64,000 bases of DNA, from contig NZ_KB890750.1 in NCBI RefSeq assembly GCF_000373245.1, positions 612,693-676,692 on the forward strand, in the 5' to 3' direction. The position numbers and the translations under genes were made by a program. This stretch comes from Echinicola pacifica DSM 19836. Its GTDB lineage: Bacteria; Bacteroidota; Bacteroidia; Cytophagales; Cyclobacteriaceae. The notes under the pieces are model-generated. The model was not told the origin of the DNA, did no database searches, and was given only the letters and a program-made list of their open reading frames with translations. Below, one piece after another: positions 36,083 to 45,438 of the stretch. Positions within the stretch are counted from its first letter, which is position 1; every line of letters starts with the position of its first letter.

Positions 36083-37084
36083 TTAATCCAGGTTGAGAAC
36101 TAATTTTCCCATTTGTTCTCCCTTATTCATCTTCAAAAAAGCCTCTTCTGCCCCATTTAGATCAGTCACCTGATCTATGATGGGGATGATGTGGTGCAGA
36201 CTCACAAAATCGATCATATTACTAAAATCTATATCGCTACCCATAGTGGTCCCTTGCAGCGTAAGCTGGTTCCAAAAAATCCTTCGTGCATCTATCGCCT
36301 CAGGATTGCCTAGGGTGGCTCCATAAAATATCAATTTACCCGCAGGACTGAGTAGCTTGAGAAGGTCATTCACACCTGCTCCCATCGCCGAGTCTATGAT
36401 GATATCAAAACCATCACTACGTACCAGCGCTTCCTCGACCCAGTTTTCTGCACGGTAATTAAATCCCCCTTTGGCCCCCAGGTCCACGGCTTTTTCGAGT
36501 TTTGCGGCGCTGCTGCTGGTAACATACACATCCGCTCCAACCGCAAGAGCAAACTGGCAGGCAAACTGCGCCACACCACCACCAAAACCAGAGATGAGCA
36601 CTTTCTTCCCTGCGGTGATATTGCCATGATAAAACAAGGCCCTATAAGCAGTCACCCCCGCAAGCGGCAATGCTGCTGCCTCCTCAAAAGACATATGCGA
36701 AGGCTTATCCACTAGCCGGCTAGCCTCGATATGGATATATTCCGCCAAAGTCCCATTGGAGGGCATGCCAAGGATCTGAAAGTCCCCCGACTGTACCGCC
36801 TGATCATCGCCCCAAAAATGAGCAGGATTAATAATCACGGCCCTACCTAGCCAGTCCTCATCTACCCCTTCACCAATTTCTTCCACTATACCCGCTCCGT
36901 CAGAGCCAAGAATGATTCCATCCTTAATTCCAGGATATTTCCCCTGTCGGCACCATTCATCCCGATGGTTAAGGGCGGCAGACTTTACCTTAACCCTTAC
37001 CTCACCTGGAGCCAGGGCAGGTAGATTTACCTCACTTATTGATATACCAAAACTGCTTTTTTGATCTAAAACTAATGCTCTCAT
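36083..37084 (-). CDS. MDR-family zinc-type alcohol dehydrogenase/quinone oxidoreductase-like protein
   Basis: A 333-residue medium-chain dehydrogenase/reductase. The N-terminal GroES-like domain shows AALNHRDEWCRQGKYPG, ILGSDGAGIVEEIG and GTLAEYIHI; the Rossmann domain has the NAD(P) loop ISGFGGGVAQFACQFA (about 165-180) and ITAGKKVLI. The catalytic and structural zinc ligands of classical alcohol dehydrogenases are not all visible, so a quinone- or enone-reductase activity with NADPH is as likely as alcohol oxidation. It stands alone, convergent to the TPR gene with 1 nt between stops. Confidence 0.82.
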   Translation of the reverse strand: MRALVLDQKSSFGISISEVNLPALAPGEVRVKVKSAALNHRDEWCRQGKYPGIKDGIILGSDGAGIVEEIGEGVDEDWLGRAVIINPAHFWGDDQAVQSGDFQILGMPSNGTLAEYIHIEASRLVDKPSHMSFEEAAALPLAGVTAYRALFYHGNITAGKKVLISGFGGGVAQFACQFALAVGADVYVTSSSAAKLEKAVDLGAKGGFNYRAENWVEEALVRSDGFDIIIDSAMGAGVNDLLKLLSPAGKLIFYGATLGNPEAIDARRIFWNQLTLQGTTMGSDIDFSNMIDFVSLHHIIPIIDQVTDLNGAEEAFLKMNKGEQMGKLVLNLD

Positions 37085-37221
37085 GCTTATATATGTTATT
37101 GGTTCGTGAATTTTCAGTTTATCTGCTTTGCACCCTAATTTCTGTCATAAGGATTTGTACTATTTACTACTCAAAAATAAACCCTCAAAGATCTTACCAT
37201 CCATAAATCCCATAAAACTTC

Positions 37222-37256
37222 AAAAAAAAAGCTCCCAACAGTTAGTGGAAGCTTTT
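37222..37256 (-). terminator. intrinsic terminator of dnaB
   Basis: On the minus strand the arms AAAAGCTTCC (37256-37247) and GGGAGCTTTT (37236-37227) pair over 10 bp with one wobble and a 10-nt loop, followed by further T residues. It lies just after the dnaB stop. Confidence 0.7.
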
Positions 37257-37272
37257 ATAAGTGTTATCAATA

Positions 37273-38871
37273 TTAGAAAGGCGCCGGTTCATTACTACCC
37301 AGACCTCCCGGGAAGCCAGGATCCTCATCGGGACCATTCGCCTTACTTTGTATCCTTATCATATTGGAATCATCAAAGTCCTTACCCCCTGCTGCACTTG
37401 GGAATTTCTGTCCATACAGCGCCTCCTGAGCCTGAGGCTGGAAGGGCACATTAAGCTCCAGATCACAGAATTTAGTGTATTTACCGATAAATCTCAACCT
37501 TACGGTCTCCAGGGAACCACTTCTGTGCTTGGCGATAATTACTTCGCCTGTACCCAAGGTGCTATTTCCATCTTCATCTTCATTGATCCCATAATATTCG
37601 GGACGATAAAGGAACATTACGATATCGGCATCCTGCTCGATCGCTCCTGATTCCCTCAAATCCGATAGCTGCGGTCGCTTATCACCGCCCCTGGTTTCCA
37701 CAGCCCTTGACAACTGAGAAAGAGCGATCACAGGCACTTCAAGCTCCTTCGCAATTTTCTTCAGCGCTCGGGAAATACTCGAAATCTCCTGCTCCCTGTT
37801 TCCACTTGCACTGGACTTGGAGTCACCAGACATCAGCTGAAGGTAATCGACTACGATCATCTGAATATCACTTTGGGCTTTTAGCCTACGGCACTTTGCC
37901 CTTAATTCGAGAATGGACAATGCAGGCGTGTCATCCACAAACAATGGAGCGGAAGACAATTTATTAGTTTTATGGATCAGCTGTTCCCATTCATAATCCG
38001 CCAGGTTACCTTTTTTGATTTTTTCTGAATCAAGCTCAGCTTCAGAGGATATGAGACGATTTACCAGCTGAATGGCGGACATCTCCAAGGAGAAGATCGC
38101 TACGGGGCGGCTGTGATCCACCGCCGCATTTCTCAATACTGATAATACGAAGGCCGTTTTCCCCATCGCTGGACGGGCAGCTATAATTACCAAATCTGAT
38201 TTTTGCCATCCCGAGGTCACCCTATCCAGGGCGGTAAAGCCACTAGGCACACCTGTGAGCCCATCCGTAAGGTCTTTTTTACCTTCCAGTTCGGCAATGG
38301 CCTCACGCATGATGGATTTCATATCCGCATAGTTCTTACGAATATTGTTTTCGGAGATCTCAAAAAGTGACTGCTCCATCGTATCCAGAAGCTCAAATAC
38401 ATCGGTGGTATCCTCATACGCTTCTTTCTGTATCTCAGAGCATATACGGATCATATGGCGCTTCATCGCCATCTCCGTGATGATCCTGGCGTGATATTCT
38501 ATATTCGCTGCCGAGGAGATCTTCGTCGTCAGCTCTGTAATATAATAAGCCCCGCCGGAGACTTCCAATTTCCCCGTCTTACGCAGCTTATTCGTTACCG
38601 TAAGCATATCTATCGGCTCACTTTCATTGAAGAGCAGAAGAATAGCGTCATAAATTTCCTTATGTGCGTCTTTATAAAAACTGTCTGGCTTCAGAATATC
38701 CACCACCGCAGTAATGGCCTCTTTCTCCAGCATCAATGCTCCCAAAACAGCCTCTTCCAAGTCTATCGCCTGCGGGGGAATTTTCCCAACACTTCCCAGC
38801 TGCATGGGGTCACTTCCGCCCAACCTCTTATATCCATTACGGTCTTTACCTGTGGTATTTCTATCTGCCAT
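37273..38871 (-). CDS. dnaB: replicative DNA helicase DnaB
   Basis: A 532-residue hexameric helicase that unwinds DNA ahead of the replication fork and recruits primase. The N-terminal helical DnaB_N domain spans about 35-140 (PPQAIDLEEAVLGALMLEK); the RecA-like motor domain starts near 205, with Walker A AARPAMGKT (231-239), the Walker B-like IVVDYLQLM, and GNREQEISSISRALKKIAKEL and DLRESGAIEQDADIVMFLYRPEYY near the end. The C-terminal tail is long and Gly/Pro-rich. No intein is present. The gene is monocistronic. Confidence 0.96.
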   Translation of the reverse strand: MADRNTTGKDRNGYKRLGGSDPMQLGSVGKIPPQAIDLEEAVLGALMLEKEAITAVVDILKPDSFYKDAHKEIYDAILLLFNESEPIDMLTVTNKLRKTGKLEVSGGAYYITELTTKISSAANIEYHARIITEMAMKRHMIRICSEIQKEAYEDTTDVFELLDTMEQSLFEISENNIRKNYADMKSIMREAIAELEGKKDLTDGLTGVPSGFTALDRVTSGWQKSDLVIIAARPAMGKTAFVLSVLRNAAVDHSRPVAIFSLEMSAIQLVNRLISSEAELDSEKIKKGNLADYEWEQLIHKTNKLSSAPLFVDDTPALSILELRAKCRRLKAQSDIQMIVVDYLQLMSGDSKSSASGNREQEISSISRALKKIAKELEVPVIALSQLSRAVETRGGDKRPQLSDLRESGAIEQDADIVMFLYRPEYYGINEDEDGNSTLGTGEVIIAKHRSGSLETVRLRFIGKYTKFCDLELNVPFQPQAQEALYGQKFPSAAGGKDFDDSNMIRIQSKANGPDEDPGFPGGLGSNEPAPF

Positions 38872-39741
38872 ATTTACAAAGTTAGTGGCTTTAAATGAAA
38901 CATTATAAACAATTTACCAACGTGTTATCAACAAAACCATTAAGCCCTATTAATCAGCACTGTACAGGCCAGATCCTTCCTGTAGATTTTTAATATAATA
39001 ATCCTTATCCCCAGCTCTTACCATAAGCTTACTTATGTCCCCAGCAATAAAAACAGTCTGAAAAAGGCAGATCCCTCCTATTACTTCACCTCCCTAGGAA
39101 TAAACAGCATTATCATAAGCTCATTACTGTGTTTTGGCCAACAATCATTGCTTTGATTAGGAGGTAAATTAATTTATAGGCTATCAAAATAGTGTGGACA
39201 ACTGCCTTCATTCATGGAGATAAAATTCTAATCGCAAAATTTTACATGCCTCTGATGCTGACTTTAAAATGGGATACGATTTCCCCTGGCCATAAAGTAC
39301 TTTCAACCCGTTTAATTTTGGTCCTATTATTCTGGCCTGAATAGTGCGGATCTCGCTGTTCCACGACGCGAGCTAGCACCCATTACTTTACGGCCTCCAT
39401 AATAGCCCCAAAACCGTCACCATCAAGGGCCAAGGGATGGAGCTTCCTAGCACATTTTCTCCTCTATTCTCCTTAAAATATGTAAACCTACCCTCAATGA
39501 CTATAGCGAATATCAGACAATGTTTCCATCATGAATAAGCAAGCGCCACACTATAGTTCTTCAAATTATTGGGGAAAACACGAGAGGGTAGTAAAGGTTT
39601 GAATGGTAGTTGGATTCAGGGAAAGACAGTTTGATTTTAAGGACTCCAATTCCGGGAAAAAGAAATTTCCAACAAGGAAGATGGTGGATAATTAGTAAGT
39701 ACTTTAAGAGCAGCTGGCTTGAAAACTAAAAAGGTATAAAA

Positions 39742-39772
39742 ATAAAAAAGCTATGAAACAATATCTCATAGC
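39742..39772 (-). terminator. intrinsic terminator of the tRNA-like gene
   Basis: On the minus strand GCTATGA (39772-39766 region), a 9-nt loop, TCATAGC (39756-39750), then TTTTTTATTTTTA. It begins about 35 nt past the 3' end of the tRNA-like fold and no other minus-strand gene lies in between. Confidence 0.72.
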
Positions 39773-39807
39773 CTTAGTCAATTAACAATAAACCCAAAAT
39801 AACCTGC

Positions 39808-39930
39808 TGTAGGAGAAGGACTCGAACCTCCACGGAGTAGTTAGGCAAAACACGAGCTCGATATTTGCTTTATCCTAGCATCTCCACCCCCGAGACAGGA
39901 GGGCTTGTCTGCCAATTTCAACATCCTACA
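39808..39930 (-). tRNA. unusual tRNA-like gene: class II cloverleaf, GUC at the anticodon position, 55-nt variable region
   Basis: Read on the minus strand from 39930. The acceptor arms TGTAGGA and TCCTACA pair perfectly over 7 bp, 8 with the flanking C-G pair. T8-G9 is followed by a 3-bp D-stem and the loop AAATTGGCAGA with A14 and GG, very like bacterial tRNA-Leu. Then comes G26; the anticodon stem CCCTC/GGGGG; the loop CTGTCTC with U33 and anticodon GUC but a pyrimidine at 37; and the T-arm GGAGG-TTCGAGT-CCTTC with T54, T55, C56, A58. Between positions 43 and 49 lie 55 nt able to fold into a long hairpin (GGAG/CTCC, GCAAA/TTTGC, CGAG/CTCG), far more than the 10-20 nt of normal class II tRNAs. 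CCA is not encoded; the discriminator would be G. The intact fold argues against a decayed copy, but GUC (Asp) on a Leu/Ser-type body is not a normal decoder. Confidence 0.68.
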
Positions 39931-39965
39931 GTATATAAAGACTCTTTTGTCTTTTCCTTATGATA

Positions 39966-39996
39966 CAAATGTAAAGCAGTTTCGTGTAAATTCAAA
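39966..39996 (-). promoter_or_regulatory. Bacteroidota-type promoter of the tRNA-like gene
   Basis: On the minus strand TTTG (39996-39993), 19 nt, TACATTTG (39973-39966). This is a full match to TTTG-N19-TAnnTTTG. Transcription would start near 39960, about 30 nt before the first acceptor base, leaving a short leader that contains an AAAGAC/GTCTTT hairpin. Confidence 0.72.
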
Positions 39997-40160
39997 TTAT
40001 TTCAATAAAATAAATATATTTTTACATATTCAGCAAATATCAACTTAAAATATTACATATATCGAAATAGAAAACGCATTTTGGACTATTTCATTATCAA
40101 GTTTTCAATAGCTGGAAAAACATAATTTGGTCACTTTCAGACTTTTGGTATTTTAAGCAT

Positions 40161-40191
40161 AAAAAAAGCCCTGAGCATTACGCTGCAGGGC
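40161..40191 (-). terminator. intrinsic terminator of the second SusCD operon
   Basis: On the minus strand GCCCTG (40191-40186), a loop with an inner AGC/GCT pairing, CAGGGC (40173-40168), then seven T. It lies 39 nt past the SusD-like stop. Confidence 0.82.
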
Positions 40192-40229
40192 CTTTAGTCA
40201 AACCAATTCTTATCTAAATTTTCAGGAAC

Positions 40230-41837
40230 TTAGTTCACATCCCAGAATATCTTCACATCCACCTTATCCTCAGAGGCCACCTCACTGTAGTTTTCAGCGT
40301 TGAGCGTACGCTCGGTCTCTGGGTATAGCAGTCGAGTTGGAGGAAGAGATGACTGAAAGGAACTCTCGTCCTCTATGAAGTTCAAGGCTGGATAGCCTGT
40401 TCTTCTCAGTTCAGACCAAGCATGATAAGCGTACATCAAGCCATGGTTTAGCCATTGCTGTGTCCCTATCTTAGCCAGTTTATCCTGACTGCTGCCAGTA
40501 TAAGCGATCAGCTCGCTAGCCAAAAACTGCTCAATTTCGGCTGCTGTTGGAGCGGTTTCCGGAGTAAAGCTGGTATTATCGGCATTATCATTCAGGCTAT
40601 TGATATAGAATAGAAAATCGATAGATTGTCTGATGCCGTTCTCATAAGCCAGGGCAGCATCTCCACCAAGACCCCATCTTTCCGCTGCTTCTGCTTTGAA
40701 TAAGCTGATTTCCGCTGCGGTGATGATGATACCCGGGAATTTGTCATTTCTGCTATATGTAGCGGAATCGATACGGGAGAAATAATTTACCTGCAAAGAA
40801 TCCTGCTGTCTTGCCAGTGTCCAGTCATTCGGCACCCCTACATAGTCACCATATTTGTTTTCAGCAAACATCGCTCTCAATCTAGGATCCATGCTTGGCA
40901 CCATTAGGTCATTGACCATATATCCAGGTGCTGGAAGACCTATCGTCGCATCCTTGATTCCGCCTCCATGGTGATTCAGCACTGAGTTCAGCTCAGTACC
41001 TCTAGCCACAAACTGCACGGTCTCACTCACGTTATTTACCACTGGATATACTGATGGATTGTCAAGGATCTCAGCCACTATTTGTTGGGCTTTAGCCTCA
41101 TCGTAGTATGAGATCCGCATGGCCAACCGCAAGCGAAGAGAATTGGCATAAATTTTCCATTTCTGTACATCGCCCTGATTTAGGATATCAGCATTATCGA
41201 ATATTGCTTTGTAAAAGCCGATTGGCTGATAGTCATTGAGGTAGTCAGAAATCACCTTCAGATCATCGATCATGGAAGAGTAAATTTCCTCCGCCTTATC
41301 ATACTTTGGCTTGACAATATCCCCACCTGTGGCGATAAGGCCACCCGCTTGCGAGAAAGGAATATCACCCCAGGTATCCACCATCTGAGAAGTCTGCTCA
41401 TAAAGGTGGATTTTGGCAGTTTCGATGAATAGCTTTGCCTGCGCTTTTTCTTCCTCGTCCTCGATGGCTTCATACTGATTCTCCAGTTCTCTGAAACTAG
41501 CCATGAAAGCGGTATAGTAATAATCCCAACGGTCCTGATTATAAGCAGTAGCCTGCTCATAGATGCTGGTATTATTGAGGTATCCATTTGTCTGAGAATA
41601 AGTCCCCATCATCGGAATCTGATAAGTGGTCAAATTCCAATAACGAGGGAAGCTAGTGTTCCTGTTTTCCATGCTTTGGTTATACATGAAACCTGTAAAC
41701 AACTTCTCCATGGTGGCGTCCACTGACTTTTCGGGATCGTAATAGTTATCCTCAAAATCAGCTTCTGAGCAGCTTATTGTCGCCCCTGTCGCCAGGAGTA
41801 TAAGGAGAGATCTCCAATTAAATTTTATCATTTTCAT
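40230..41837 (-). CDS. SusD/RagB-family outer-membrane lipoprotein (SusD-like_2 type)
   Basis: A 535-residue lipoprotein. The start at 41837 (MKMIKFNWRSLL) is chosen because it gives a signal peptide ending in the lipobox GATISC; an upstream in-frame start at 41885 would overlap the SusC end. The protein belongs to the second SusD subgroup (SusD-like_2), with MGTYSQTNGYLNN, EEKAQAKLFIETAKIHLYEQ, LADTWGDIPFS-like VDTWGDIPFSQA, YANSLRLRLAMRIS and the C-terminal HAWSELRRTGYPAL. It should capture oligosaccharide for the partner transporter, whose stop is 19 nt upstream. Confidence 0.9.
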   Translation of the reverse strand: MKMIKFNWRSLLILLATGATISCSEADFEDNYYDPEKSVDATMEKLFTGFMYNQSMENRNTSFPRYWNLTTYQIPMMGTYSQTNGYLNNTSIYEQATAYNQDRWDYYYTAFMASFRELENQYEAIEDEEEKAQAKLFIETAKIHLYEQTSQMVDTWGDIPFSQAGGLIATGGDIVKPKYDKAEEIYSSMIDDLKVISDYLNDYQPIGFYKAIFDNADILNQGDVQKWKIYANSLRLRLAMRISYYDEAKAQQIVAEILDNPSVYPVVNNVSETVQFVARGTELNSVLNHHGGGIKDATIGLPAPGYMVNDLMVPSMDPRLRAMFAENKYGDYVGVPNDWTLARQQDSLQVNYFSRIDSATYSRNDKFPGIIITAAEISLFKAEAAERWGLGGDAALAYENGIRQSIDFLFYINSLNDNADNTSFTPETAPTAAEIEQFLASELIAYTGSSQDKLAKIGTQQWLNHGLMYAYHAWSELRRTGYPALNFIEDESSFQSSLPPTRLLYPETERTLNAENYSEVASEDKVDVKIFWDVN

Positions 41838-41856
41838 ACGTTGTATCCTTTGTGAA

Positions 41857-44800
41857 TTAGAAAGATGCTCTGATAGAAACACCATAAGAGCGTGGCACTA
41901 CACCACCGTTACCGATATTGCCTCTGGTAAGGTAATTGGTTCCTACAGATGCCTCAGGATCCAGGTGAGGAAGTGTCTTATAGAAGTAAAACAAGTTTCT
42001 ACCATAGGCCGAAACAGTCATATTTTGGATGCTAAGCTTACTTACGATGCTCTTTGGAAGGGTATAAGACAATACCAGTTCACGCATTTTGATGAAATTA
42101 TTATCAAATACCGCTGACTCATAAGTACCTGCCAGACCTGAGCCTGGGTAAGATCCCCAATAGTAAGTGTTCAGGTAGTAGTTTGGCGCATCTACGATGG
42201 TAGTATTTTCTTCACCAGTGGCAGTCACCCCGTCCATGATCATACCATCATGGTAGATGGTCTCACCATTCGGCCCATTCGACATGCCTTCAGCTCCGAT
42301 ATAATTGCCATTGGCATCTTCATAATACGGCAATCCACCATACTCCTCACTTCTGCCGAATAAGGTTTCTTCATACATCCCGGCACTTCTCGCATACTGA
42401 ATAGCAGGAGAATAAACCTGTCCGCCCCACTTATAATCGATTACTGCGTTTAGGTTGAAGCTTTTATAAGTAATATTATTGATCAATCCACCAGAAGCTT
42501 TTGGCTGCACATTCCCTAATTTCACTAGGTTTTCATAGTCAGGAATATAAAATCCATCTTCGCCTACCAATAACTCACCATTTTCATTTCTGCTCAGCGT
42601 ATAGCCCATGATATCACCGGCAGGCTCTCCCTTACGGGACACCAATTGCAGGGAACCATTATCCGGACGGGAGTGGATCAAGGTCTCTAAGCCTGGCATC
42701 AACTCCGTGATCTCATTACGGTTGATACCGGTGTTGACCTGGATATCCCAGTTCCAGTTCTTCGTCTGAATAGCCGTGGCGGATAAGCCAATTTCCCAAC
42801 CGTAGTTTTTCATATTACCCACATTGGAAAGTACATAACCAGCTCCTGTCGATGCAGGCACCTGTAAACTGAGGATCATATCATTGACCGTATTATAATA
42901 ATAGGTCAGGTCCAAGCCAAAACGGTTGTTGGCAAATTTGTTTTCCCAACCTATTTCTGCCTCATTCTTGATTTCGTTTTTCAAGCCATTGTTTCCGTAA
43001 TTAGTCAATGGATATAGAGCGGGTCTTCCGTCAATACTGGAAGCGCTGTAAGCCACATTGGCATCATAAGGTCTGGCAGGATTACCCACTATACCGAAGG
43101 AACTGCGGATTTTACTGTAGGAGATGATCTCTGGAAGGTCCGCCACCTGGCTCAATTCAAATGCTGCACTGATGGAAGGATACACGAATTTATTATTGTC
43201 ATAATAAAGTGTAGAAGTCCTCTCCTGTCTGATAGAAGTCTCCAGGAATAGATAGTTCTTCACGTCCAATGAAGCCATAAAGAAAATACCATCCTTCACC
43301 AAGGTCTGACGACGGGTATATCCCTTGTCCACTGTAGGTAAGGTCCTAGATGCATTGAAGCTATACCAGTTTCTTTCGGTAAGTCCACCTTGGGTGCTTT
43401 GACGGGCATAGCGGTAGTTTTCCTCTCTCGCCTGGTAACCTGCACGCAAGTTTAAACCGAGGTCTGGGTTGATATCCACATTATAGCTTACCAATAGATC
43501 ACCGTAGAATATGCTGTATCTATTATTCTCTGTGCTATACGAACCGGTGTTATTCACAGTAAGAGGAACCGTATTTGGCTCTTTATTCTCAGTAACATAG
43601 CCAGTATAATCTGTACCCACCCGACCTCTTACGGTCAGGTTATCCAGGATATCATAGGTCAAAGTAAGAGCTCCCATGAGGCGATTGGTATTCTCCACAT
43701 ATTCCTTCTCTCTTTGATTCCAGTAGTAATCCATATAGTCCAATCCATTTACAGGAAGGGCAAAAGCCTCTTCAGGGTCATATACATTATCGCCGGCAGC
43801 GATGTACTTATAGCCCTTGCTAGTCTTATATTTCTCCTGATACCAGGTGATATCATTAGCTGGATTGAGGAAACCTGTATAGTTATTGGTCAGACGATCC
43901 ACCATATAAGGTCGGTTGGTCACTTTCTCATTGATATAAGTAGCCACCATGTCCACGTTCACCTTAGGATCTATTTGGTACTTTGAGTTCAAGCTAAAGG
44001 TATTCTTGCCCTGAGGGCCACCTTCCATCACACCCTGATAGTCATTTCGGGTATAGGACAATCTGTAGTTGGATATATCCGAACCATTGGAGATCGCCAC
44101 ATTATAAATACCACTGTGACCGGTGTTATAAAAATTCTTCATATTATCCTCGTGTGCTACAAAAGGGCGAATCTCTCCATCCCAATAGTAAACATCTCTA
44201 CCATCCAGCTTAGGTCCAAATTGGCCCCAAGTCTGCCATAATGGTGACTGCACCTCCTGGCCATTGACGTTTCTAGTCACAAAACCTTCTTCGTCTGTTC
44301 CTCGCGCCAAATTATAAGAACGCTCTCTACCAGGTCCAAACACATTCTGAACGTCTGGCAAAACGCCTACTTCCTCTATACCATAAGACATATTGAAGTC
44401 CACGCCCAGTCCCTTGCTCTGACCTCCGTCTTTGGTGGTGATGATAATCACCCCTGCCGCAGCATCAGAACCATATAAGGCAGAAGCTGCCGCGCCTTTC
44501 AGGATGTTGATGCTTTCAATATTCTCAGGGTTGATATCTAGTAATCCATTACCACGGATACGAGGATTTCCCCAAAAACCTTCGTTGTTTGCCTCGCCAT
44601 TTCGGGAGATCACCCCATCCACCACCAATAAAGGCTGACTCTGATAGTTGATAGAACTCAATCCACGAATCTGCACTGCTACTGCACTGGTGGCACCACC
44701 AGCATTGGAGGAGATGGACACGCCAGGAGCTTTAGCATAAAGTGCGGAAGCTACATTCGTCGGAGAAGATTTCACGATATCCTTGGAGCTGACGGTGGAC

Positions 44801-45171
44801 ACCGCATAGCCAAGTTTCCGTGGATCCTTTTCGATTCCCATGGCGCCGGTAACCACCACTTCCTGGAGGTCATTTACACTTGGCATTAGCATAATATCAA
44901 TGGTGGTTCTGCCTCCTATTTCCACTTCCTGAGCTTCAAAACCCACAAAGGAATAAGTCAATTTAGTACTGCCGGCAGGAACCTTGATGAGGTAGTTCCC
45001 ATCCAAATCAGTCACGGTGCCCAGGGTAGTATCGACTACTCTCACACTCGCACCCGGGATGGCCTCCCCATTATCATCGGAAATCACCCCTGTGATAGAG
45101 GTCTCTTGTGCCCAGGCGGATAGTCCCATACCTAAGCACAATAATGTGATTAGTAAAAATTTGTATTTCAT
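41857..45171 (-). CDS. SusC/RagA-family TonB-dependent outer-membrane transporter
   Basis: A 1104-residue transporter from the start MKYKFLL (45171), which gives a signal peptide ending LSAWAQE; an upstream in-frame start would prepend 11 residues. It has a carboxypeptidase-regulatory-like domain (GVISDDNGEAIPGASVRVVD), then the plug (EVVVTGAMGIEKDPRKLGYAVS, VAVQIRGLSSINYQSQPLLVVDG, LKGAAASALYGSDAAAGVIIITT) and the barrel. Unlike the first SusC it lacks an STN domain, so it does not signal through FecR; instead a LacI-type regulator gene is divergent to it and an operator-like palindrome overlaps its predicted promoter. Substrate unknown, possibly a sialylated glycan given the nearby sialidase. 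Confidence 0.92.
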   Translation of the reverse strand: MKYKFLLITLLCLGMGLSAWAQETSITGVISDDNGEAIPGASVRVVDTTLGTVTDLDGNYLIKVPAGSTKLTYSFVGFEAQEVEIGGRTTIDIMLMPSVNDLQEVVVTGAMGIEKDPRKLGYAVSTVSSKDIVKSSPTNVASALYAKAPGVSISSNAGGATSAVAVQIRGLSSINYQSQPLLVVDGVISRNGEANNEGFWGNPRIRGNGLLDINPENIESINILKGAAASALYGSDAAAGVIIITTKDGGQSKGLGVDFNMSYGIEEVGVLPDVQNVFGPGRERSYNLARGTDEEGFVTRNVNGQEVQSPLWQTWGQFGPKLDGRDVYYWDGEIRPFVAHEDNMKNFYNTGHSGIYNVAISNGSDISNYRLSYTRNDYQGVMEGGPQGKNTFSLNSKYQIDPKVNVDMVATYINEKVTNRPYMVDRLTNNYTGFLNPANDITWYQEKYKTSKGYKYIAAGDNVYDPEEAFALPVNGLDYMDYYWNQREKEYVENTNRLMGALTLTYDILDNLTVRGRVGTDYTGYVTENKEPNTVPLTVNNTGSYSTENNRYSIFYGDLLVSYNVDINPDLGLNLRAGYQAREENYRYARQSTQGGLTERNWYSFNASRTLPTVDKGYTRRQTLVKDGIFFMASLDVKNYLFLETSIRQERTSTLYYDNNKFVYPSISAAFELSQVADLPEIISYSKIRSSFGIVGNPARPYDANVAYSASSIDGRPALYPLTNYGNNGLKNEIKNEAEIGWENKFANNRFGLDLTYYYNTVNDMILSLQVPASTGAGYVLSNVGNMKNYGWEIGLSATAIQTKNWNWDIQVNTGINRNEITELMPGLETLIHSRPDNGSLQLVSRKGEPAGDIMGYTLSRNENGELLVGEDGFYIPDYENLVKLGNVQPKASGGLINNITYKSFNLNAVIDYKWGGQVYSPAIQYARSAGMYEETLFGRSEEYGGLPYYEDANGNYIGAEGMSNGPNGETIYHDGMIMDGVTATGEENTTIVDAPNYYLNTYYWGSYPGSGLAGTYESAVFDNNFIKMRELVLSYTLPKSIVSKLSIQNMTVSAYGRNLFYFYKTLPHLDPEASVGTNYLTRGNIGNGGVVPRSYGVSIRASF

Positions 45172-45418
45172 AAATTTAATGTGGTTTGCATTATAAATTC
45201 TCATTCTAATCCCCTAAAAAAAGGGAATGTTTAACTCTTGCTGTGGATAGAGTTACCGATTGCTCTCTTTACAAATTTGGTTGATGTATCATTTACTATT
45301 TTTATTTAATTGTATATAGGTCATAGGCAATTATTTAGGTGAATAAAGGATACTTTTATTATTTTTTACCAGGCCAAATTAAGTATTAAAAATTGTTAAT
45401 CAAAAATTAACATGACCT

Positions 45419-45436
45419 TTTGTGTGCGCACACAAA
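45419..45436. promoter_or_regulatory. LacI-family operator (perfect 18-bp palindrome)
   Basis: TTTGTGTGCGCACACAAA is a perfect palindrome with the central CG step typical of LacI-family operators. It lies just downstream of the predicted -7 element of the minus-strand susC and about 670 nt upstream of the divergent regulator gene, and so is well placed for repression by that regulator. Confidence 0.7.
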
Positions 45437-45438
45437 TG

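Larger units (their letters stand above)
38872..40229. other. long non-coding stretch carrying the tRNA-like gene
   Basis: There is no credible protein frame on either strand in 1358 nt. The part from 39742 to 39996 is explained by the tRNA-like gene, its promoter and terminator; 40161-40191 is the SusD terminator. The remainder (about 38940-39740) shows no repeat, IS end or RNA that I recognise, although the GC content around 39340-39460 is higher than in other gaps. Confidence 0.6.

Noticed and set aside
37128-37454. 108-codon plus-strand frame
   Set aside because: Mostly antisense to the end of dnaB and covers its terminator.
38877-38884. TAACTTTG on the minus strand as dnaB promoter
   Set aside because: Only 6 nt from the start codon and without a -33 element; would imply a leaderless transcript.
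39808-39930. reading the tRNA-like gene as an ordinary tRNA-Asp
   Set aside because: tRNA-Asp is class I with a 5-nt variable loop and a different D-arm; only the anticodon matches.
39805-39931. tRNA-like sequence as an integrase attachment site of a genomic island
   Set aside because: No integrase gene and no direct repeat of its 3' end was found in the window.
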